Source: Ferroglobus sp.
GTDB lineage: Archaea; Halobacteriota; Archaeoglobi; Archaeoglobales; Archaeoglobaceae
Assembly (NCBI GenBank): GCA_015520115.1
Contig: WAQS01000209.1
Coordinates: 1-5,812 of the forward strand
DNA: 5,812 nucleotides
Direction: 5' to 3'
Shown here: positions 1 to 5,812 of the stretch, in pieces
Position numbering within the stretch: the first letter of the stretch is position 1
How the letters are laid out: the number at the start of each line of letters is the position of its first letter
Notes under the pieces: model-generated
Database searches by the model: none
What the model was told of the DNA's origin: nothing
What the model saw: only the letters and a program-made list of their open reading frames with translations
Program-made: the position numbers and the translations under genes

Positions 1-39
1 ATCTTTCAATCCTCTTTTCATCGAGGGTTATACTCTAAC
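1..39 (-). CRISPR. Terminal (leader-proximal) repeat of a CRISPR array running off the left edge
   Basis: Positions 39 to 3, read on the minus strand, form a repeat-like unit of about 37 nt. It starts GTTAGAGTATAACC, has a 4-bp inverted repeat (CCTC, 8-nt loop, GAGG), and ends GAGGATTGAAAG. A 5' GTT and a 3' ATTGAAAG are hallmarks of archaeal CRISPR repeats; the last 8 nt become the 5' handle of the crRNA. The Archaeoglobus 30-nt repeat, as I recall it, ends in the same GGATTGAAAG. Orientation by the handle means transcription runs leftward, so positions 2-1 would be the first bases of spacer 1 and the array lies outside the window. Only one copy is visible, so repetition itself cannot be shown. 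The 5' limit (position 39) is uncertain by a few bases. The unit could instead be a solitary relic repeat. Confidence 0.72.
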
Positions 40-60
40 AAAATTTACGTCAAATGGAGG

Positions 61-74
61 TATATAACGCTTTC
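61..74 (-). promoter_or_regulatory. Candidate array-proximal TATA/BRE promoter
   Basis: On the minus strand this reads GAAAGCGTTATATA: a purine-rich BRE-like stretch followed by a TATA-like box at 61-67. A start site about 25 nt downstream would fall near position 40, at the junction with the putative first repeat. It could produce the pre-crRNA, but TATA-like strings are frequent in AT-rich DNA, so this rests on sequence likeness and position only. Confidence 0.35.
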
Positions 75-150
75 TTTCAACAACACCCCCTCGAACATCA
101 AACGTCAAGCAAAACAATTAAAAACGAAATCCAGACCGTTCGAGAAAAAA

Positions 151-164
151 TTTATAAAGTTCAG
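151..164 (-). promoter_or_regulatory. Candidate distal TATA promoter in the leader
   Basis: The string CTGAACTTTATAAA on the minus strand contains a good archaeal TATA box (TTTATAAA, 151-158) after a modest BRE-like CTGAAC. Transcription toward the array would begin near position 128, giving a transcribed leader of about 90 nt before the repeat. TTTATAAA is self-complementary and is flanked on the other side by an A-run, so initiation on the plus strand is also possible, but no plausible gene lies that way. Confidence 0.4.
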
Positions 165-271
165 CAGCTCTTGAAAGTTAACAGCGTTAAAAGTTCGGAA
201 TGTTCGAGTAGTCCAGAAATTTTGGAAAAGGCTACAAAGATAAACTTCCAACAACTCATCCAATTTTAATA

Positions 272-285
272 GAGAAAAGTAAAAG
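272..285 (-). terminator. T-rich transcription stop after mtaD
   Basis: About 10 nt past the mtaD stop codon the minus strand reads CTTTTACTTTTCTC. Archaeal RNA polymerase terminates at oligo-T tracts without needing a hairpin, and no convincing hairpin is seen here. This would separate the tyrS-mtaD operon from the CRISPR leader, which is transcribed in the same direction. The T-runs are only 4 nt long, so some read-through is likely. Confidence 0.45.
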
Positions 286-295
286 CCACTCTCCA

Positions 296-1567
296 CTAAA
301 CCTCTACGAACTTTTCGGAAATTTTCTCGACCTTTCTTTTTATCTTTTCCTCATCATCTGTGAGAACTTCTCTGTCCTCCATGACTATCGTTCCGTTTAC
401 GATTAAATGTTCAACCTCATCTCCAGAAGCCGAGTAGACGAGAGCATTCTCTGGAGAGTAATGGGGAATCATGCTTATGGCTTTGTAGTTAATAAGAGCG
501 ACATCCGCCAGATAACCTTCCTCGATTTTTCCTCCTTTTATTCCGTAAGCTTTGTAGCCGTTTTCCGTAGCCATTTTTAAAATTTCCACGGCTTTCATAG
601 CGTCAGCCCTTCCGTATTTGATTTTCTGAAGCAGAGAGGACAGTTTCATCTCGAAAAACATATTGTAGCTGTTGTTGCTTGCAGCACCATCCGTGCCTAA
701 AGCAACGTTTATTCCGCTTTCTTTCATCTCCTTGACCCTTGCAATTCCGGCTACAAGCTTCAAATTGCTTGTAGGGCAGTGAACAACGCTTACATTCCTA
801 TTTCTCAAAATCTCGATTTCCTCATCCTCAAGCCAGACAGCGTGAGCAATAACAACGTCTCCTTTCAAAAACCCGATGTCCTCAAGTAATCTTACGGGCG
901 TTTTTCCGTACCTCCTTTTTATCTCTTCCCTCTCCCACTCCGTCTCGGCAACATGGATGTGTATTCCGACACCAAGCTCGTTGGCTTTCTCTCTAACTCT
1001 CTTCAAAAATTCTGGAGTGCAAGTGTAAGGAGCGTGGGGTCCAAAAACAGCTTTTATCAGATTCTCGGCGTTGTTCCATTCCTTTATAAATTTTTCTCCG
1101 ATCTCAAGCTCTTTTCTCCCTCTTTCCTCGTCTCCTCTGTCAGCCATTCCGTAGCATAGAACTGCCCTCATCCCCAACTCTATTGCAGCCTCAGCCACCT
1201 TGTCCATGTGAATGTACAGATCCGAAAAGCAAGCGATTCCCCTCTTAAACATCTCAACTATGGCAAGCTTTGTGCCCCAGTAAACGTCATCCTCGCTCAA
1301 CTTCCTTTCGGCTCTCCAAATCTTCTTTTCGAGCCAGTCCTTTAGCTGCATGTCCTCGGCTAATCCCCTAAGTATAATCATCGCCGCATGGGTGTGGGCG
1401 TTGAAAAAAGCGGGAACACAGAGAAGATCTGAAGAGTTAAACTCCACTTCGCCTTTAACGTTCTCCTTTCCGACGTAAGCGATCTTTTCCCCCTTTATTC
1501 CCACGCTCGCCCTTAAAAACTCACCGTTGATGAAGCATAAAGCATCGTTTATCGCTATATCGAACAT
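296..1567 (-). CDS. mtaD: 5-methylthioadenosine/S-adenosylhomocysteine (5'-deoxyadenosine) deaminase, amidohydrolase family
   Basis: This cytosolic metal-dependent amidohydrolase (423 aa, full length) removes the 6-amino group of adenine nucleosides such as S-adenosylhomocysteine, methylthioadenosine and 5'-deoxyadenosine, giving inosyl products. Visible active-site elements are the first metal motif NAHTH (H58, H60), E87 in IWRAE, H178 in GPHAPY, H205 and E208 in HIHVAETE, H242 in IAHAVWL, and D293 in GTDGAASNN, all placed as in characterised MTA/SAH deaminases. A C-terminal composite beta-sandwich segment (ADVALI, then LIVNGTIVMED) is present. The start is set at ATG 1567 with GGAG 8 nt upstream, overlapping the previous stop by one base (TGATG). 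An in-frame GTG at 1576 would add three residues. It is the last gene of the tyrS operon. Exact substrate preference cannot be read from sequence; the methanogen homologue (DadD) is promiscuous. Confidence 0.92.
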   Translation of the reverse strand: MFDIAINDALCFINGEFLRASVGIKGEKIAYVGKENVKGEVEFNSSDLLCVPAFFNAHTHAAMIILRGLAEDMQLKDWLEKKIWRAERKLSEDDVYWGTKLAIVEMFKRGIACFSDLYIHMDKVAEAAIELGMRAVLCYGMADRGDEERGRKELEIGEKFIKEWNNAENLIKAVFGPHAPYTCTPEFLKRVREKANELGVGIHIHVAETEWEREEIKRRYGKTPVRLLEDIGFLKGDVVIAHAVWLEDEEIEILRNRNVSVVHCPTSNLKLVAGIARVKEMKESGINVALGTDGAASNNSYNMFFEMKLSSLLQKIKYGRADAMKAVEILKMATENGYKAYGIKGGKIEEGYLADVALINYKAISMIPHYSPENALVYSASGDEVEHLIVNGTIVMEDREVLTDDEEKIKRKVEKISEKFVEV

Positions 1568-2106
1568 CAGTACCACTCCATGCTTCTCATGCTTATCTCC
1601 CTCTTTTTCTTCTCCATGAACCTCTGCACAGTCGAGTGCTGCGCCCCTTCTATCAGCATGTTTATAGCCTCCCTCGCAGCTGCCACGTTTTCAAAAGGAC
1701 CAATTATAGATACGTACTTGTCGTAAACACTAACGTGAACGTTCAGAGTCTCTTCGATTATCTTTCTAAACTTTCCCTCCTTCCCGATTACCCTTCCCTT
1801 AACTCTCTCCAGCTCCTTCTGGGATAAATCGCTCAAATCTATGGATTCGAAAACGTAAAAGTCGTCTTCAAGAAGCTTCATAGCTATTTCCGGATTGAAA
1901 CCCTTCGCTATTGCCTCAACAACACTTTTAGCTTTAAGGAAGCCTATCGCATCTTCCCCCCTCACAATCTTCACGTCACCTGTTTTGCTGTTTATCTTTA
2001 TCTTACACCCGGTCTTCTCCTGAATCCTTTTCTTTATCTCTCCCTCCTTGCCTATAAGAACCCCTATTCTGTCCTCTGGAATCCTTATTTCTATTTCTTG
2101 CTGCAT
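1567..2106 (-). CDS. dim2: Archaeal Dim2/Pno1-type KH-domain ribosome biogenesis protein
   Basis: A 179-aa protein with two KH RNA-binding domains. The first has the GXXG loop in IGKEGEI (G19-G22) after IEIRIPEDRIGVL; the second has IGKEGKF (G108-G111). It ends in the helix and tail AQHSTVQRFMEKKKRE typical of Pno1/Dim2. Family members bind the 3' end of pre-16S rRNA and work with the Nob1 nuclease and Rio kinases in late small-subunit maturation; archaeal Dim2 also contacts aIF2. Start choice: ATG 2106 has GAGGTGA at 2118-2112, 5 nt upstream, a close match to the archaeal anti-Shine-Dalgarno. The GTG at 2115, giving three more residues, lies inside that ribosome-binding site and is less likely. 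The rio1 stop is one base upstream, so translation is probably coupled. Confidence 0.92.
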   Translation of the reverse strand: MQQEIEIRIPEDRIGVLIGKEGEIKKRIQEKTGCKIKINSKTGDVKIVRGEDAIGFLKAKSVVEAIAKGFNPEIAMKLLEDDFYVFESIDLSDLSQKELERVKGRVIGKEGKFRKIIEETLNVHVSVYDKYVSIIGPFENVAAAREAINMLIEGAQHSTVQRFMEKKKREISMRSMEWY

Positions 2107-2107
2107 T

Positions 2108-3189
<1,082 letters not shown>

Positions 3190-3190
3190 C

Positions 3191-3195
3191 TCACC
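3191..3195 (-). promoter_or_regulatory. Ribosome-binding site overlapping the tyrS stop, for TTG-initiated aIF1A
   Basis: The minus strand reads TGGTGAG followed by the TTG start. GGTGA matches part of the archaeal GGAGGTGAT consensus but sits only one base from the start codon, closer than usual, and contains the tyrS stop TGA. Close spacing plus a weak start codon suggests aIF1A translation depends on ribosomes ending tyrS. Confidence 0.45.
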
Positions 3196-4165
3196 ACCCC
3201 ATTTCCCTCAACCTTTTTCTTGTCTTTTCAAGAATTTTGTTTAAATAGGTTGCTACAGCATTTTTCAGATCGAGAGGATGCAAATTGCCTTCAACGTAAT
3301 CTTTAGCAAGTTCCTCGAAGCTTGAGTACTCCACATCCCCTCCGTACTTCGCATCCCTCTCCACAACAACCCTCTCAAACCTTGGGAAGATGTGATACTT
3401 CATTATCTCGATGACAGGATTGCCTTCTATCTGCTTCGGAGGGCAGAAAGCCTTCTTTATCTTCCTGTAAACCTCCTCCTCATCATCTCTTACGGAGATG
3501 TAGTTGCCCTTTGAGGAGCTCATCTTTTCCCCATCCAAACCAACGAGAATTGGCGTGTGCAAACAAATCGGGCTTCTGTATCCGAGCCTTGGCAAATTTT
3601 CCCTTGCGAGCATGTGTATCTTTCTCTGATCTATCCCACCAACAGCCAAATCGATTCTTAGGTGAGCTATATCCAAAGCCTGCATTAAGGGATATATCAT
3701 CTGGGAGACCATGGGATCCTCCTTTCTCCTACTTACCTCATCCATACTCCTCCTCGCCCTGTTGACGGTTGTGATCCTCGCCATCTTAAGAACGTCAAGA
3801 ACGTAATCCTTAGAAAGCTGAAACTCGCTTCCGAGAACGAATTCGGTTTTGCTTTCATCCAAACCCAATGCAATGAAAGCCGCTTTGTTGTAATCAGCTA
3901 TTCTTCTTATCTCATCAAAATCTCCCTTCTCGTTAAGATAAGCGTGAACGTCAGCCAACAAAACCACAACGTCAAACCCGGCATCTTGCAAATCAAGGAG
4001 CTTGTTCACCGTCATCATATGACCGAGATGAATTTCTCCACTTGGCTCGTAGCCGACGTAGGCTCTCGGCTTTTCGTTAGTTTCAAGCAACTCTTTAAGT
4101 TCCTCTTCAGTAACGATCTCTTCGGCATTTCTCTTCACGAGCTCCACTCTACTCTGAATGTCCAT
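3191..4165 (-). CDS. tyrS: Tyrosyl-tRNA synthetase, archaeal/eukaryal type
   Basis: A 324-aa class I aminoacyl-tRNA synthetase that charges tRNA-Tyr in the cytosol. The HIGH signature is HLGH (46-49) in [12 protein letters not shown], and the KMSKS signature is KMSSSKG (214-220). Tyrosine-site elements include Y36 in [10 protein letters not shown] and the segment [12 protein letters not shown] (158-169), followed by [14 protein letters not shown], close to the Methanocaldococcus enzyme. As in other archaeal TyrRS, the protein is short and lacks the bacterial S4-like C-terminal domain. The ATG at 4165 has no Shine-Dalgarno sequence before it, and the TATA box centre lies about 25 nt upstream, so the mRNA is probably leaderless or nearly so. 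It is the first gene of the five-gene operon. The next gene, aIF1A, begins after one base. Confidence 0.95.
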   Translation of the reverse strand: MDIQSRVELVKRNAEEIVTEEELKELLETNEKPRAYVGYEPSGEIHLGHMMTVNKLLDLQDAGFDVVVLLADVHAYLNEKGDFDEIRRIADYNKAAFIALGLDESKTEFVLGSEFQLSKDYVLDVLKMARITTVNRARRSMDEVSRRKEDPMVSQMIYPLMQALDIAHLRIDLAVGGIDQRKIHMLARENLPRLGYRSPICLHTPILVGLDGEKMSSSKGNYISVRDDEEEVYRKIKKAFCPPKQIEGNPVIEIMKYHIFPRFERVVVERDAKYGGDVEYSSFEELAKDYVEGNLHPLDLKNAVATYLNKILEKTRKRLREMGW

Positions 4166-4186
4166 ATGAAAAGAAGAGTTTGGCTG

Positions 4187-4199
4187 AATTTAAACTTTC
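4187..4199 (-). promoter_or_regulatory. TATA/BRE promoter of the tyrS operon, over the xth stop codon
   Basis: On the minus strand the sequence GAAAGTTTAAATT gives a BRE-like GAAAG (4199-4195) joined to an archaeal TATA box TTTAAATT (4194-4187). The box covers the TAA stop of the nuclease gene (4192-4190). Its centre is about 25 nt before the A of the tyrS ATG (4165), the usual distance from TATA box to transcription start, so transcription should start at or next to the start codon. The 24 nt between the genes hold no ribosome-binding site, which agrees with a leaderless transcript. Confidence 0.65.
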
Positions 4200-4951
4200 T
4201 CGAACTCTGCAACAAGCGGAACGTGATCGCTTGGCTTCTCCGTTGTTCTGTATTCCAAAAGCACGTAGCAATCCTTAGACTTCTCTGCAAGCTTTTCAGT
4301 TGCTAAGATGTGATCAACCCTCCATCCAAGTCCCCTTTTAACGGCATCTCTTACCCTGTAGTCGTAAAACGTGTATATCACCTCTTCCGGATGATGTTTT
4401 CTGAGAATGTCCACGAAACCGAGCTGAACGATTTCTTTAAACGCCTTCTTCGCATCTTCATGAAAGCAAACGTGATTCCTGAGCTTGTCTGGGCTGTGAA
4501 CGTCGATGTCTTCTGGAGCTACGTTCATATCTCCGCACAGCAAGTAATACCCTTTGAAGTCCACGAATTCTGAAAGAAACTCCTTAAGCTTTTTGAAAAA
4601 CTCCAGCTTGTACTTGTAGTACTCGCTTTCTATACTCTGCCCCTGAGGAGCGTAAACATTTATCACCCACAGCTTTCCGAATCTTGCAGCGATGATCCTA
4701 TCTTTTTCTCCGTTAATTCCGGCGAAATATTCATCAGGCTCAATTTTAGAAACAATAGCTACCCCATTTCTTGCCTTCCCTCCAGAGAAGACTACGTGGT
4801 AACCTTTCAGATGAAAGTCAGCCTCCGGAAACTTTCTGTCCTCAACCTTTGTTTCCTGCATGCAGAGGATATCGACTTTCTCCATCAAAGGAAAAACTAT
4901 GTGCAACCTCTTTCTAATCGAGTTTACGTTGTAGGTGCAAACTTTAAGCAT
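4190..4951 (-). CDS. xth: Exonuclease III family AP endonuclease (Xth)
   Basis: A 253-aa Mg-dependent endonuclease/exonuclease/phosphatase-fold enzyme for base-excision repair, cutting 5' of abasic sites, often with 3'-5' exonuclease activity. All family catalytic positions are visible: N8 in TYNVNSI, E33 in MQETK, Y100 in VYAPQG, D141 and N143 in GDMNVAP, W210 and D213 in WRVDHILAT, and D242-H243 in SDHVP. The length is normal. The start at ATG 4951 is backed by AAGGAGGAG (4967-4959), and the first 8 nt overlap the end of the upstream flavoprotein gene, so the two are co-transcribed and probably translationally coupled. Archaeal members can also show uracil- or alkylated-base-linked nicking; that cannot be judged here. 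Confidence 0.93.
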   Translation of the reverse strand: MLKVCTYNVNSIRKRLHIVFPLMEKVDILCMQETKVEDRKFPEADFHLKGYHVVFSGGKARNGVAIVSKIEPDEYFAGINGEKDRIIAARFGKLWVINVYAPQGQSIESEYYKYKLEFFKKLKEFLSEFVDFKGYYLLCGDMNVAPEDIDVHSPDKLRNHVCFHEDAKKAFKEIVQLGFVDILRKHHPEEVIYTFYDYRVRDAVKRGLGWRVDHILATEKLAEKSKDCYVLLEYRTTEKPSDHVPLVAEFEKV

Positions 4952-5812
4952 TCACGATCTCCTCCTTAATTTTCGAATACTCATCAACGCTCATCAAATT
5001 CGAAGCGGCCCACATAACGACTTCGCTTTGAGCTGGATGAATGTGCATACTTTCGGCTAAATCAAAAACGCTAAGGTTGTGTTCCATAGCCAGAACGACT
5101 TCCTGAATTAAAATAGACGCATTCCTCGCTGCAATGTGACAACCGAGAATTTCTCCGTCTCTCTTGACGATCAGCTTTACGAAACCCTCTTCGTCCATCG
5201 CTATCCCCTTCCCCGTTTCCTCAAGCCTGAAAAACCCTACAAAAACGTTTTCCTTGCCGAACTTTTCCAGAGCTTCTCCCTCCTTCAAACCAACGCTTGC
5301 CACCTCCGGATACGTAAATACTGCATGGGGAACGACCTTATAATTAACTTTCATCTTCCTTCCAAGAATCGCGTTGAATATGACAACCTTAGCTTCATAA
5401 TTCGCCACGTGCTTGAACATGTGCTTTCCTATTGCATCTCCCAAAGCGTAAACTCCGGGCACAGAAGTTTCCAAGTACTCGTTAACTTTTATCCACCCTC
5501 TTTCCGTCTCTATACCTCCTTTCTCGGGCTTTAAAATGTCGGAATTTGGAGCCCTTCCAACCGCTACCAAAATTTTTTCAGCTTCAATTTCCTCGGTCTT
5601 GCCATCTTTTTCAACTAAAAGAACTTTTTCCTCCCCTCTTTTCTCAACTTTAAAAACTCTGCTCCTTGTATGAATCTCAGCGACTTCCTTCATTTTCCTT
5701 TCAACGAATTTAGAGATCTCAAGCTCTTCATTAGGTAAAATTCTGTCCGCCATCTCCACAATCTTCACGTTACATCCAAGCTGAGCGAAGAAGTTGCCGT
5801 ACTCCATAGCTA
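4944..5812 (-). CDS. Dihydrolipoamide-dehydrogenase-like pyridine nucleotide-disulfide oxidoreductase, C-terminal part (5' end outside window)
   Basis: About 288 residues of a flavoprotein are visible. The reading frame stays open through the right edge (A-M-E-Y-G), so the Met at 5807 is internal. The missing N-terminus would carry the FAD dinucleotide fold and the redox CxxxxC. Seen here (counting that Met as 1): the end of the NAD domain with acidic E18 in NVKIVEMADRILP, then LVAVGRAPNSD, the second FAD motif VPGVYALGDA (G123, D124), and a dimerisation domain starting VPHAVFTYPEVASVGL. The C-terminus has HIHPAQSE, with the H257/E262 pair equivalent to the catalytic His-Glu of HAHPTLSE in lipoamide dehydrogenases. 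That pair favours a dihydrolipoamide dehydrogenase-like activity over NADH oxidase or CoA-disulfide reductase, but a mercuric-reductase-like or unknown disulfide substrate is possible. No 2-oxoacid dehydrogenase subunits are in view. Confidence 0.85.
   Translation of the reverse strand, partial: AMEYGNFFAQLGCNVKIVEMADRILPNEELEISKFVERKMKEVAEIHTRSRVFKVEKRGEEKVLLVEKDGKTEEIEAEKILVAVGRAPNSDILKPEKGGIETERGWIKVNEYLETSVPGVYALGDAIGKHMFKHVANYEAKVVIFNAILGRKMKVNYKVVPHAVFTYPEVASVGLKEGEALEKFGKENVFVGFFRLEETGKGIAMDEEGFVKLIVKRDGEILGCHIAARNASILIQEVVLAMEHNLSVFDLAESMHIHPAQSEVVMWAASNLMSVDEYSKIKEEIVNA
4959..4967 (-). promoter_or_regulatory. Strong Shine-Dalgarno site for xth
   Basis: AAGGAGGAG on the minus strand lies inside the 3' end of the flavoprotein gene, with GGAGG ending 9 nt before ATG 4951. 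It fixes the xth start and shows that xth can be translated from the shared mRNA independently of the upstream gene, in contrast to the leaderless tyrS. Confidence 0.75.

Larger units (their letters stand above)
40..270 (-). promoter_or_regulatory. Probable CRISPR leader region
   Basis: This AT-rich stretch lies directly upstream of the putative first repeat in the minus-strand reading direction and holds no credible gene. Its position, its size (roughly 230 nt before the T-rich end of the preceding operon), low-complexity A/T tracts and TATA-like boxes facing the repeat all fit an archaeal CRISPR leader, which supplies the array promoter and the site where Cas1-Cas2 inserts new spacers. The bases touching the repeat read GTAAATTTT on the minus strand. 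Short recurring motifs are visible: GTTCGAG at 138-144 and 202-208, and a 9-nt inverted pair at 90-98 and 200-208. The right-hand limit is arbitrary. The call depends on the repeat call at 3-39. Confidence 0.6.

Noticed and set aside
56..61. GGAGGT on the plus strand, resembling a strong ribosome-binding site
   Set aside because: No ATG, GTG or TTG with an extended frame follows at a suitable distance, so it does not serve a gene.
54..269. 71-residue plus-strand open frame in the leader region
   Set aside because: No ribosome-binding site before its ATG, no recognisable family, and composition that simply mirrors A-rich DNA. It lies where a CRISPR leader is expected and opposes every other gene.
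105..296. 63-residue minus-strand frame starting GTG on the mtaD stop (TAGTG)
   Set aside because: The overlap looks like translational coupling, but there is no Shine-Dalgarno site and the product is an implausible Phe/Leu/Asn-rich string from T-rich non-coding DNA.
3944..4306. 120-residue plus-strand frame opposite tyrS and xth
   Set aside because: Shadow of the conserved genes on the other strand; it crosses the tyrS promoter and shows no protein-like motifs.
5136..5534. 132-residue plus-strand frame opposite the flavoprotein gene
   Set aside because: Shadow of the clearly conserved minus-strand coding sequence; no independent evidence.

Overview
The window looks like a chromosomal segment of a hyperthermophilic euryarchaeon, most likely from the Archaeoglobales. 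The evidence is archaeal-type information-processing genes (aIF1A, Rio1 kinase, a double-KH Dim2/Pno1 protein, a short archaeal TyrRS), Glu/Lys-rich proteins, archaeal TATA/BRE promoter elements, and a Rio1 very close to what I remember of the Archaeoglobus fulgidus enzyme. The assignment to order is recall and inference; no database search was made.

All seven supported genes are on the minus strand, so the natural reading direction is right to left. At the right edge (5812-4944) is the C-terminal part of a dihydrolipoamide-dehydrogenase-like flavoprotein. It overlaps by 8 nt the start of an exonuclease III family AP endonuclease (4951-4190). A strong TATA/BRE promoter over the stop codon of that nuclease gene (4187-4199) then starts a five-gene operon: tyrS, aIF1A, rio1, dim2 (KH protein), mtaD. 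Spacings inside the operon run from a 1-nt overlap to 2 nt. Its first four genes serve tRNA charging, start-site selection and small-subunit maturation. The last gene encodes a deaminase of S-adenosylhomocysteine/methylthioadenosine-type nucleosides, which links the operon to recycling of SAM by-products.

The left end (1-295) has no credible gene. Positions 3-39 have the form of a CRISPR repeat. Read on the minus strand it is about 37 nt long, begins GTTAGAG, has a short CCTC/GAGG inverted repeat, and ends in the ATTGAAAG tag typical of archaeal repeats. Only 2 nt of the next spacer remain before the edge, so the array itself would lie to the left. The AT-rich non-coding stretch at 40-295 then fits a CRISPR leader, with two TATA-like boxes pointing into the array. 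This boundary is the most notable feature here. No cas gene is in view, so the system type cannot be assigned.

Several starts were moved inward from the longest open frame on ribosome-binding-site or family grounds: rio1 to ATG 2896, dim2 to ATG 2106, mtaD to ATG 1567. aIF1A appears to use a TTG start.
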